Shown here in pieces: positions 7,901 through 13,855 of a DNA stretch of 47,465 bases (position 1 is the first letter of the stretch; each line of letters starts with the position of its first letter). The stretch is taken from positions 1-47,465 of IMG/VR virus record IMGVR_UViG_3300033144_002169. The stretch is one strand, 5' to 3'. The DNA comes from a virus. The position numbers and the translations under genes are program-made. The notes beneath the pieces were generated by a model. It was not told where the DNA came from. It searched no databases and saw nothing but the letters and a program-made list of their open reading frames with translations.

Positions 7901-9405
7901 TCGAGGAGTCGATCGAGAGCGGCGTGCTGCGCTGGCGCGAGGGTACGCAGGTCGAGCGCAAGGTGCTCGCCAAGGTCATCAGTGGTGTGCAGCTCATCGG
8001 CTACGTAGATGCGTACAAGCCGCCGACCGAGGTGCAGCCGCTCCCGCTGATCGAGGACCACAAGACGTACGGCAAGGGCTCGCTGCGCTACCTCAAGCGC
8101 GAGGACCCGAAGAGTCCGAACTACCTGGGCAAGAACCAGCAGCTCAAGACATACGCCTGGGCGATCTCCGAACTCGACGGCTGGGAAGGCGACGTGACCG
8201 TTCGCCATAACCAGTATCCGAAGTTCCCCGGCAAGGAAGTCACGTCGGTCGAGACCGTCATCACCCGCACGCAGATCCTCAAGCATGGGGAGTACCTGCG
8301 GGACGTGGCCGAGCGCATGGAGCGCACGAGAAAGATCAAGGACTGGGCCGACGTACCTGGCCCGAAGGACACAGGGAAGTGCTCAAGGTGGTTCGGAAAG
8401 CCTTGCACCTTCTCGGACATCTGTGGTCTGGCCGAAACGCCCGACGCCTACAAAGCGAGGCTCGAACGCCTCAAGTCGGGGAGCCCCGCTGCTCGACTGA
8501 ACCTGCCTCTGGCACAACCCAAAAAACGAAACCGTACCAAGGAAACCAACATGAGTATTTTCGACCGAGCCCAGAGACAAAAGGGCGCTCGCGCTAAACG
8601 CAAAGGGAAGGCACGCACCGCCAAAGCCAAGGCCGCTGTGGAGGAGGTGCCGGTCAACGGTGCCGAGCCCGAAGCAGTCGAGACCGTGACCGGAGGTGCG
8701 CCGTGGGCCAACCCGGACTGTAAGGCGTGCAAGGGTCGCGGCCTGACCAGCAAGCACAAGGCGTGCCCTATCTGCGACAACACCTCGAAACGAGGCAAGC
8801 GTCCCACCAGCATGGCCTACGTCGTAGAGGTGGACGACGAGGGCATGGGCATCGCCGTCGCCCGCGAGGAGCAGGTCGAGGCCCTGGAGGCCGCCGGACT
8901 CCCGCTGGAGTGGGATGAGGTCAAGCGTGTCGTGGATGTCGTGCTCGCTGCCGAGGAGGCTCCTGAGCCTGTGAAGCCGAAGGGCACCCGCGCCAAGGCG
9001 AAGGTCGAGCCCGTCGAGGAGCCCTCTGAGGAGACGCAGGAGGAGACCGCTCCCGCTGCGACCCCGAAGGCCAAGAAGGGGCGAGGTCGCCCGAGTGTAG
9101 GGCTCACCATCCTTATCGGAGCCGTGCAGCTCCGGGGCACGAGCCGCCCGAGCATCCTCGCACAAGAGGCGCTCAACCGCTTCGGTGCGGAGCTGGCCGA
9201 GGACATGGGCGCGGAGTCGTACTGGATGCTCGACCCGTTCAAGCGGCGCGAGCGACTGGCGCAGAAGGCGGACTACATCGCGAGCACGCTCGCACGCCAC
9301 ATCCTCGTGGTGCCCGCCGTCACCGACCCCGACACGTCCGCCATGGTGAGCGCGCTCATCGGGCTGGCCGAAGGCATCGAGCAGGTCGTCGAAGGGGTGC
9401 GCTGA
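4969..9405 (+). CDS. primase (AEP-like) - SF3-like helicase - PD-(D/E)XK Fe-S nuclease polyprotein
   Basis: 1478 residues from ATG 4969; the frame is open upstream but crosses promoter 2, so this is the first sensible start, without a Shine-Dalgarno site. Visible domains: archaeo-eukaryotic-type primase (about 80-220) with DHD (95-97), TTLHGSRF and the DWTRLFRLPN box; ATPase/helicase of the phage D5/SF3 type with Walker A GAPGTGKG (551-558), Walker B VVNCDEG (D595-E596) and sensor PRILFTSN; RecB/Cas4-like nuclease with H906 (GTVTHG), D1014 (IGYVDAY), EDHK (1029-1032), and Cys 879, 1138, 1146, 1152 placed as in iron-sulfur nucleases of the AddB/Cas4 kind. After ~1160 comes a Lys/Ala/Arg linker, a CxxC...CxxC zinc ribbon (1251-1269) and a helical end. 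It should prime and unwind DNA at the fork and trim ends. The C-terminal part could be a separate product (see 8551). Confidence 0.8.
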   Translation: MNISAFTTKRVLGLKRLADLSNEGILPLAASVNLTDGIDLDEALTREWGTDAHFVTYVADDGEGNEMYARINKGAFVQQLEQAGGNVEVRALVFDHDLPRTEDGEKREWSADSLDSFLGELEEVVGNSYLEPTAWYTTLHGSRFVYELTEPVTPLEAEAMMLGAMAEFRKAGIELDDACKDWTRLFRLPNVDREEYGRYTSKLLKGGPLLNPENVPRGVVEQAELSGEVDQYAGEMPSPDEVVEILNPMGDNGRRGKSELLKRAKIMLQGRESEGIVFEHKPIVRGDTNWNNQVLRNVSSVVGMMSEEACTSPEGIYALLHGAIEQLQDAEMRGANQTDWFAVSWDLICRMWAKEDAKLAARRLEHEKKQMHADVQREEMIEKLREARPDDVPTDTQEAVEWFARRMIGSNGSQHYVMRPDQSYNVNPCSDALLIAMIRDLDMEDIIPVTEVVGKSLKNRSARDLLADHAMPIVDIEASVRTDIAFIDGQPGYRKLHVPVHSLNPKLTPVYDQRIAEWLEALGGDKAELLVEWLAHALDVKRAICALNLYGAPGTGKGMLAQGLAECFESMRPNDHKALGQWNNGLLENPVVNCDEGVPTITSGESLSLDQAFRSLVTGGNVTIRKMRTDPFSAQIFPRILFTSNDRDIIRSIVGNRDLTDEDTQAIELRLLSIEVSDRAQRLLTSKGNYDYTRGWVTGEKGSQLTLANHLYFLYQNREKSQSSSGRLLVEGEVSTQLVKDMRLTTRGAENVLIALVKLIQGAAGGAGQNKLHFDEGTVFVTAASVKEYVDTNMMVQGGMTLKQAGGQLRRFAHEEGYDADNKPRKRDVEGKRGRWYLLDLGIVYEQSLVHGLQADQVRRLLCEQVGGEIRAAAVDEGCNRFWWFQRILRLQEPPAAHFTFGTVTHGVNERYLSADKNQRVPRMDATGGTLVASGPLKGQVCGNPVNLYPPGWDTATERDGSTATVTKNEAKLIRKLVEESIESGVLRWREGTQVERKVLAKVISGVQLIGYVDAYKPPTEVQPLPLIEDHKTYGKGSLRYLKREDPKSPNYLGKNQQLKTYAWAISELDGWEGDVTVRHNQYPKFPGKEVTSVETVITRTQILKHGEYLRDVAERMERTRKIKDWADVPGPKDTGKCSRWFGKPCTFSDICGLAETPDAYKARLERLKSGSPAARLNLPLAQPKKRNRTKETNMSIFDRAQRQKGARAKRKGKARTAKAKAAVEEVPVNGAEPEAVETVTGGAPWANPDCKACKGRGLTSKHKACPICDNTSKRGKRPTSMAYVVEVDDEGMGIAVAREEQVEALEAAGLPLEWDEVKRVVDVVLAAEEAPEPVKPKGTRAKAKVEPVEEPSEETQEETAPAATPKAKKGRGRPSVGLTILIGAVQLRGTSRPSILAQEALNRFGAELAEDMGAESYWMLDPFKRRERLAQKADYIASTLARHILVVPAVTDPDTSAMVSALIGLAEGIEQVVEGVR
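8551..9405 (+). other. possible internal start giving a separate C-terminal protein
   Basis: ATG 8551, in frame with the polyprotein, follows AAGGA at suitable spacing and opens a typical N-terminus (MSIFDRAQRQKGARAKRKGK). A protein of 284 residues would result: a basic tail, a DnaJ-like CxxCxGxG/CxxC zinc ribbon, an acidic Pro/Glu linker and a helical domain. In the +1 frame a TGA overlaps this ATG as ATGA, exactly the gene junction style of this genome, so the upstream gene may once have ended here, or a base error may have fused two genes. The upstream base run CCCAAAAAAC (8518-8527) would be the place. Confidence 0.4.
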
Positions 9406-9406
9406 T

Positions 9407-9745
9407 ATGGACTTCATCAGACTGACCGACGAGGCCCACCGCAACGCGCGGGACAAGGGCTTCTACCGTGACGTGGAGATCGTCGAGGAGACGATCAAGG
9501 GCTCGGACGACTACGACGCCGTGATACTGCGGCTCAAGATCGCCCGCTTGGCGCTGATCGGCACCGAGGTGTCCGAAGCCGTCGAGGCCCTGCGCGTCGG
9601 GGAGGATGTCGGACCCGAGCTGGCCGACATCGTGATCCGCACCATGGACCTCGCGGGGTTCCTCGGCATCAACCTGGGCGGCGAGATCGTCAAGAAGATG
9701 CAGAAGAACCTTGACAGGCCCGCCATGCACGGTAAGCTGGCCTAG
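9407..9745 (+). CDS. MazG-like nucleotide pyrophosphohydrolase
   Basis: 112 residues from ATG 9407, one base after the polyprotein stop. The ExxE...ExxD metal motif of all-alpha NTP pyrophosphohydrolases is seen as E54-V-S-E57 and E71-L-A-D74, followed by IRTMDLAGFLG and the typical ending K-x-x-x-N-x-x-R-P-x-x-H-G-K. The family removes pyrophosphate from (d)NTPs, or (p)ppGpp in some bacteria; phage copies probably tune dNTP pools or blunt the host stringent response. Its place between helicase genes suits a replication-linked role. The size is normal for single-domain phage MazG proteins. Confidence 0.85.
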   Translation: MDFIRLTDEAHRNARDKGFYRDVEIVEETIKGSDDYDAVILRLKIARLALIGTEVSEAVEALRVGEDVGPELADIVIRTMDLAGFLGINLGGEIVKKMQKNLDRPAMHGKLA

Positions 9746-9748
9746 AAG

Positions 9749-11845
9749 ATGAGCGACCCCTTCCGAAAGGCACGCGGCAAGAAGCGCGACACCGCTGACT
9801 CCCTGGAGATCCAGCGCATCGTGAGCCTGCCGGTCGTGGACGAGGTGGACGAGGAGACCATCGAAGCGTTCTGCTCCGATGAAGTCCAGGGCAGGTATTT
9901 CGAGGAAGGGTTCCGTCTGTTCGGCACGCAGGTAGGCGCGGTGCTCGCGTACGATCTCTACGGGGGAGGCTTCTTCCCGATCGGCGTGGGCTGGGGCAAG
10001 ACGCTCATCACCTTGATGATCGCGAACCGCGCCTACCTGCGAGGCGACTCGGAGCGCTCGATGCTGTTCGTGCCGTCGCAGGTCTACGAGCAGCTCACCC
10101 GCACCGACATCGCGTGGGCTCGCAAGATGGTGGGGCTCCAAGTCCCGTTCCACTTGCTCGGCGGACGCAACCTCGAAGACCGCAGGCGCATGGCAGCGTC
10201 CGGCAAGAAGGGCTGCTACATCCTCCCCTACTCCCTGCTCTCGACGCGCGACTCCGAAGCGCTACTCGGAGGGGACAAGGAGAACCCGCCCCCGAACAAG
10301 CGAGGCATCTCGGGCATCCGCCCCGACCTCCTGATCTTCGACGAGGCACACAACGTCAAGAACGCCAAGGCCGCGCGCACCAAGCGGATCCGCCGCTACA
10401 TGAGCGCGCACCAGCCCGTCGTCGTCGCACTCTCTGGCACGATCACGTCGAAGTCCATCAACGACTACCACCACCTCATAGCCGCAGCGCTGCGCGGGCT
10501 CTCCCCGCTGCCGCAGAGCGACGCGCTCGCGACGAACTGGAGCTACGTCCTCGACCCGGAGAAGCCGGGAGCCGACTTCGGCCTGCGAGGTGGAGGCCAA
10601 GGCAAGACTGGCCCGCTCACTCCGCTCGTGGACTGGGCGCGGCACAACTTCCCGCACGAGGACATTCCAAGCGGCGTCCCCGGGTTCCGTAAGGCGTACA
10701 AGCTGCGGCTAACGTCCACGCCCGGGGTCGTCGCAACCGGGGACGCCGAGATCGGCGTGTCTCTCACCCTACACAATGACCCCGTACCTAAGCACAAACA
10801 GCACACCGACTGGCCGCGAGTAGATGAGTTGATGAAGCAGGTCGAGGACGAGTGGATCTCGCCGAGCGGTGACGAGATCGAGGAGGGCTTCCACAAGTGG
10901 CGCTACCTCAACGAGCTGTCCTCCGGGTTCTTCTACCGACTGCGCTGGCCCGAGATCGAGGAGTTGACCAAGAAGGGCCTGAGCGAAGAGGAAGCGGAGA
11001 CGTACCTGGAGCTGGCGCTTGAGCACCACGAGGCTCGGCAGGAGTTCGCGGCCAAGCTGCGCCGCTGGATCGAGTACAAAGGCAAGCCGGGCATGGACAC
11101 GCCGCTGCTCGTCACGAGCAACATGGCGCACCACGGCAAGAAGCAAGTGGGCGCGGAGCTGTACGTCTTGTGGCGCAAGATGAAGGACATGGAGTTCGAC
11201 GGGATGCCCGAGCGTATCTCCGAGCCCGTCCGCATCTGTGACTACAAGGTGTCACACGCCGTGGACTGGGCGAGCAAGCTCCTGCACAAGACGCGCAACA
11301 AGCAGGGAGGCATCATCTGGTTCCATCACAAGGAGATAGGGGTGTGGATAGCCGAGCAGCTCAAGGCCGCCGGGGTGCCGTTCGTCTACTGCCCGAGCGA
11401 GTCCGTCAAGAAGGGCAGCAACGAGCTGATACGCGACCCGGCGAACGTAGACAAGATCACCGTGGCGAGCATGGGCGGCCACGGCACGGGGAAGAACCTC
11501 CAGCATTTCGAGCACCAGTTCTTCGCGCAGTTCCCCCGCCAGGCCGACACGCTAGAGCAGGTACTCGGGCGCACGCACCGGAACGGGCAGCAGGCCGACG
11601 ACCTGATGCCCGTGACCTGCCACACGACCGAGTTCGATCACCAGAACTTGTGGGCCTGCCTAATCGACAGTCTCTACATCCACCAGACCACCGGCTCCAG
11701 GCAAAAGGCGATCTACGCATCGTACGATCCCCTGCCCCGCCGGTTCCCGAGCGACTTCCTGCGCGAGCGAGGCTTCACCGATGTGGCCCAGCTCGACAGG
11801 GAGGCGAAAGCAAGGCTCTCCGAGAAATTCGGGGAATCCCCTTGA
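9749..11845 (+). CDS. SNF2-type superfamily 2 DNA helicase/translocase
   Basis: 698 residues from ATG 9749. Motif I GVGWGKT (K84), motif II DEAH (198-201, IFDEAHNVKN), motif III LSGT, and in the second RecA domain GKNLQHF and motif VI QVLGRTHRNGQ (604-614), the QxxGRxxRxGQ form typical of SNF2/Rad54-like proteins. Between the lobes is an unusually long insert of charged helices (about 330-480). It would use ATP to translocate on double-stranded DNA, for example to remodel forks or displace proteins. It follows the MazG gene by three bases. A TTGACA-like string inside the MazG gene near 9711 is probably coincidental. Confidence 0.85.
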   Translation: MSDPFRKARGKKRDTADSLEIQRIVSLPVVDEVDEETIEAFCSDEVQGRYFEEGFRLFGTQVGAVLAYDLYGGGFFPIGVGWGKTLITLMIANRAYLRGDSERSMLFVPSQVYEQLTRTDIAWARKMVGLQVPFHLLGGRNLEDRRRMAASGKKGCYILPYSLLSTRDSEALLGGDKENPPPNKRGISGIRPDLLIFDEAHNVKNAKAARTKRIRRYMSAHQPVVVALSGTITSKSINDYHHLIAAALRGLSPLPQSDALATNWSYVLDPEKPGADFGLRGGGQGKTGPLTPLVDWARHNFPHEDIPSGVPGFRKAYKLRLTSTPGVVATGDAEIGVSLTLHNDPVPKHKQHTDWPRVDELMKQVEDEWISPSGDEIEEGFHKWRYLNELSSGFFYRLRWPEIEELTKKGLSEEEAETYLELALEHHEARQEFAAKLRRWIEYKGKPGMDTPLLVTSNMAHHGKKQVGAELYVLWRKMKDMEFDGMPERISEPVRICDYKVSHAVDWASKLLHKTRNKQGGIIWFHHKEIGVWIAEQLKAAGVPFVYCPSESVKKGSNELIRDPANVDKITVASMGGHGTGKNLQHFEHQFFAQFPRQADTLEQVLGRTHRNGQQADDLMPVTCHTTEFDHQNLWACLIDSLYIHQTTGSRQKAIYASYDPLPRRFPSDFLRERGFTDVAQLDREAKARLSEKFGESP

Positions 11846-11870
11846 CAACTCTCCCTCGTGGGAGTATGAT
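11842..11870 (+). promoter_or_regulatory. sigma70-like phage promoter 3 with spacer dyad
   Basis: TTGACA 11842-11847, 17-bp spacer, TATGAT 11865-11870. The spacer holds CTCCC (11851-11855) / GGGAG (11860-11864), and GGGGA-A-TCCCC abuts the -35 upstream. The leader opens with a TGGGCC...GGCCCA hairpin (about 11879-11895). The -35 overlaps the stop of the helicase gene. Confidence 0.8.
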
Positions 11871-11932
11871 GCTCCTGTTGGGCCACTTCGGCCCAGCGCA
11901 TCGAACCCGAATCCAAACCAGAAACTAGAACT

Positions 11933-12448
11933 ATGGGCGCATTCAGTGGACTCCGAGACGCCGCACGAGGCTTCTCCTCTAACCCTCTCCGTGCCGGGCG
12001 CTACGTCGCCCGCATCGACTCCTGCGATTCCTTCGAGGCCGAACAGAAGGGCCTCATGTGGAAAAACACCCTGACCATCCTCAACGTCGAAGACGGCGGC
12101 GAATCGCCGCACAAGGTCGGCGAGCAGGTACACGTCTTTTTCAAGCGAGGAGCGTACCCCAAGGTCTTCCTCCAGAACATCAAGTCGTTCATCGCTGGCG
12201 TCCTCGACGAGCCTGACGACGAGGTGGGCGAAGAGGAAGCAGAGAGGGTGCTCTCCGACGATAACCCGCTTGAAGGACTCGTCACTGTGGTGACTGGCCG
12301 CCAGCAGGCGAGCAAGTCCAGCAAGGACGCTGACGGCAACCCGTTCAAGTACACCGTGTACAGTTGGGGGGCGCAGCTCGACGCCGAGGAGATCACCGAG
12401 GTAGTAGGGAAGAACGCCATCGAGAGGTTCTTCCCGAACGGACTGTAG
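11933..12448 (+). CDS. putative single-stranded-DNA-binding-like protein
   Basis: 171 residues from ATG 11933, the first gene after promoter 3, with a leader lacking a Shine-Dalgarno sequence. The layout (short start, NPLRAGRYVARIDSCDSF, KNTLTILNVEDGG, GEQVHVFFKRG, then KVFLQNIKSFIAGVL and an acidic region) resembles uncharacterised OB-like proteins that sit beside phage helicases and polymerases. Position, strong promoter and acidic character fit an ssDNA-binding protein, although the very C-terminus (FFPNGL) is not the classic acidic tip. The role is inferred from context, not proven by a motif. Confidence 0.5.
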   Translation: MGAFSGLRDAARGFSSNPLRAGRYVARIDSCDSFEAEQKGLMWKNTLTILNVEDGGESPHKVGEQVHVFFKRGAYPKVFLQNIKSFIAGVLDEPDDEVGEEEAERVLSDDNPLEGLVTVVTGRQQASKSSKDADGNPFKYTVYSWGAQLDAEEITEVVGKNAIERFFPNGL

Positions 12449-12630
12449 TAGGACGGAGCACGGCTAGAGCAAGAGCCGACCAAATTAGTTGCCGAGCGGG
12501 TGCGAGGCCCGCACATTTCAACCGAGGAGCCGAGTCGGTCGGTTAGGGTTCGATTCCCGTAGAGCACCCTGGGCGGTGAAGCTGGGCACAGCTATCAGCG
12601 GTTCGACCCCGCCCTCCTAACCTTTCAACC
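12449..12630 (+). ncRNA. structured intergenic stretch with two tRNA T-loop-like motifs
   Basis: About 180 bases without a gene. It holds two T-arm-like strings, GGGTTCGATTCCC (12547-12559) and GCGGTTCGACCCCGC (about 12599-12613), and many stems: CGGCT/AGCCG, GCGGG/CCCGC, ACCGA/TCGGT, and GGTTAGG (12541-12547) with CCTAACC (12616-12622). I could not fold either T-arm into a full cloverleaf with a D-arm and anticodon arm, so I do not call a tRNA. It could be a decayed tRNA, a tRNA-like element or a structured leader of the next gene, which lacks a Shine-Dalgarno site. Confidence 0.35.
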
Positions 12631-12837
12631 ATGAGCACCAAGACCATCACCAAGCCGACGACGGAGGGGCCGCTCGCAGAGTGGCCGCCTCTGGCGCACC
12701 TCACCGCTGACCTGCCCTTGCGCAAGGGCAGCATCGCCTTCTGCGGAGCAAAGCTCATGGGCATCGACTTACCGGACGCATCGAAAATCTGCACCAAGTG
12801 CATCAAGATCGCCAGACAACGCATCTCAGGACTCTAA
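12631..12837 (+). CDS. small zinc-ribbon-like protein
   Basis: 68 residues from ATG 12631. Four-Cys-like pattern: C near 39 (IAFCGAKLMG) and CTKC near 55-58, as in short phage proteins with a one-zinc ribbon between a flexible N-terminus (MSTKTITKPTTEGP) and a basic end (IKIARQRISGL). Only three cysteines are present, so metal binding is uncertain. The stop overlaps the ligase start as TAATG, implying coupled translation. Similar small proteins in other phages have no known function. Confidence 0.55.
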   Translation: MSTKTITKPTTEGPLAEWPPLAHLTADLPLRKGSIAFCGAKLMGIDLPDASKICTKCIKIARQRISGL

Positions 12838-13736
12838 TGTTCAAGCCCATGCTCGCGGGGAAAGCACCCGCCGACCTGACCAAGCTCAACTACCCGGTGC
12901 TCGCATCGCCCAAGCTCGACGGCATCCGCTGTCACATCCACGAGGGCGAGGCCAAGTCCCGCTCGATGAAGCTCATCCCGAACGCCTCGGTGCGCGCAGC
13001 GCTCGCCGGGCTACCGGACGGGATCGACGGCGAGCTGATGGTGGAGGGCGGCTTCTCCGAGTGCAGCTCGGCGTTCATGTCCAAGAGCAAGACCGTCACC
13101 GACTTCTGGTTCTTCGCCTTCGACTGGATCCAGCCCGGCGACGAGGAGTGGTTGGGCCGCGCGTTCGACTCACGCCTCGCCATGCTGACTCAGTGGAGCG
13201 AGGCCCAAGGGCACAACAACCTGCGCGTCGTCGAGCACGTCCGCATCGAGAACGCCGAAGACCTCGCAGCGTACGAGGCCCAGTGCCTCGCGCAAGGCTT
13301 CGAGGGAGTCATGGTGCGCGACCCGCACGGCGCGTACAAGTTCGGGCGCAGCACGACGCGCGAGGGTGGCCTGCTCAAGATCAAGCAGTTCGCCGACGAG
13401 GAGATGACCGTCACCGGATTCGAGGAGCTGATGCACAACGACAACGAGGCAAAGAAGGACGCGTTCGGGCGCACCAAGCGCAGCACATCGAAGGAGGGGA
13501 TGCGGCCCGCCGGGGTCATGGGTGTGATGGTCGGGGAGACCGAGGACGGCGCTATCGTCGAACTCGGGACCGGCTTCACCGCCGAAGAGAGGGGGGTTAT
13601 GTGGAACCTCCGGGAGACCCTCATAGGCAAGCTAGTGAAGTTCAAGCACCTGCCCGACCCCGGCGGGAGGAAAGGCGGCCAGCGTCCGCGTCACCCTGTC
13701 TACCTCGGCTTCCGTGCCAAGGAGGACCTCTCATGA
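12837..13736 (+). CDS. ATP-dependent DNA ligase
   Basis: 299 residues from ATG 12837 (TAATG overlap). Adenylation motif I K-L-D-G with nucleophile K26 (ASPKLDGIR), motif III region DFWFFAFDW, motif IV EGVMVRDP, motif V LLKIKQF, then an OB-fold domain (about 200-299) ending RPRHPVYLGFR. The size and layout match compact phage ligases of the T7 type. It seals nicks during replication and repair using ATP. It lies between a small zinc-ribbon gene and a tiny membrane protein upstream of the polymerase, with overlapping stop and start codons on both sides. Confidence 0.9.
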   Translation: MFKPMLAGKAPADLTKLNYPVLASPKLDGIRCHIHEGEAKSRSMKLIPNASVRAALAGLPDGIDGELMVEGGFSECSSAFMSKSKTVTDFWFFAFDWIQPGDEEWLGRAFDSRLAMLTQWSEAQGHNNLRVVEHVRIENAEDLAAYEAQCLAQGFEGVMVRDPHGAYKFGRSTTREGGLLKIKQFADEEMTVTGFEELMHNDNEAKKDAFGRTKRSTSKEGMRPAGVMGVMVGETEDGAIVELGTGFTAEERGVMWNLRETLIGKLVKFKHLPDPGGRKGGQRPRHPVYLGFRAKEDLS

Positions 13737-13855
13737 ATATCCTAGATTTCGCTGGACAACACCCCTGGGTCGCGCTTTTCTCTCTCATGATTCTGACGCA
13801 CATGCCCGTCGCAATCATCCGTGCCCTAAAGAACAAAAAAGACTTCGATGACTGA
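13733..13855 (+). CDS. 40-residue membrane protein
   Basis: A short gene (40 residues) starting in an ATGA overlap with the ligase and ending eight bases inside the polymerase gene. MNILDFAGQHPWVALFSLMILTHMPVAIIRALKNKKDFDD has one hydrophobic span (about 11-30) and a positively charged then acidic C-terminus, as expected for an N-out or N-in single-pass peptide. The tight overlaps and intact frame support its being translated. It may only serve coupling of polymerase translation. No family recognised. Confidence 0.6.
   Translation: MNILDFAGQHPWVALFSLMILTHMPVAIIRALKNKKDFDD

Noticed and set aside
5314-8286. Two long antisense open frames (about 490 residues each) opposite the primase polyprotein
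   Set aside because: Their products are His/Arg/Val/Leu-biased with no domain sense, as expected from the GC-rich third positions of the real gene on the other strand.
9711-9738. TTGACA...TAAGCT promoter-like string inside the MazG-like gene
   Set aside because: It encodes the conserved family ending N-L-D-R-P, lacks the clear spacer dyad and would give a nearly leaderless transcript.
12498-12569. Possible 72-nt tRNA with GGGTGC/GCACCC acceptor stem
   Set aside because: The T-arm would not lie next to the acceptor stem, U8 is missing and no D-arm or anticodon arm forms.
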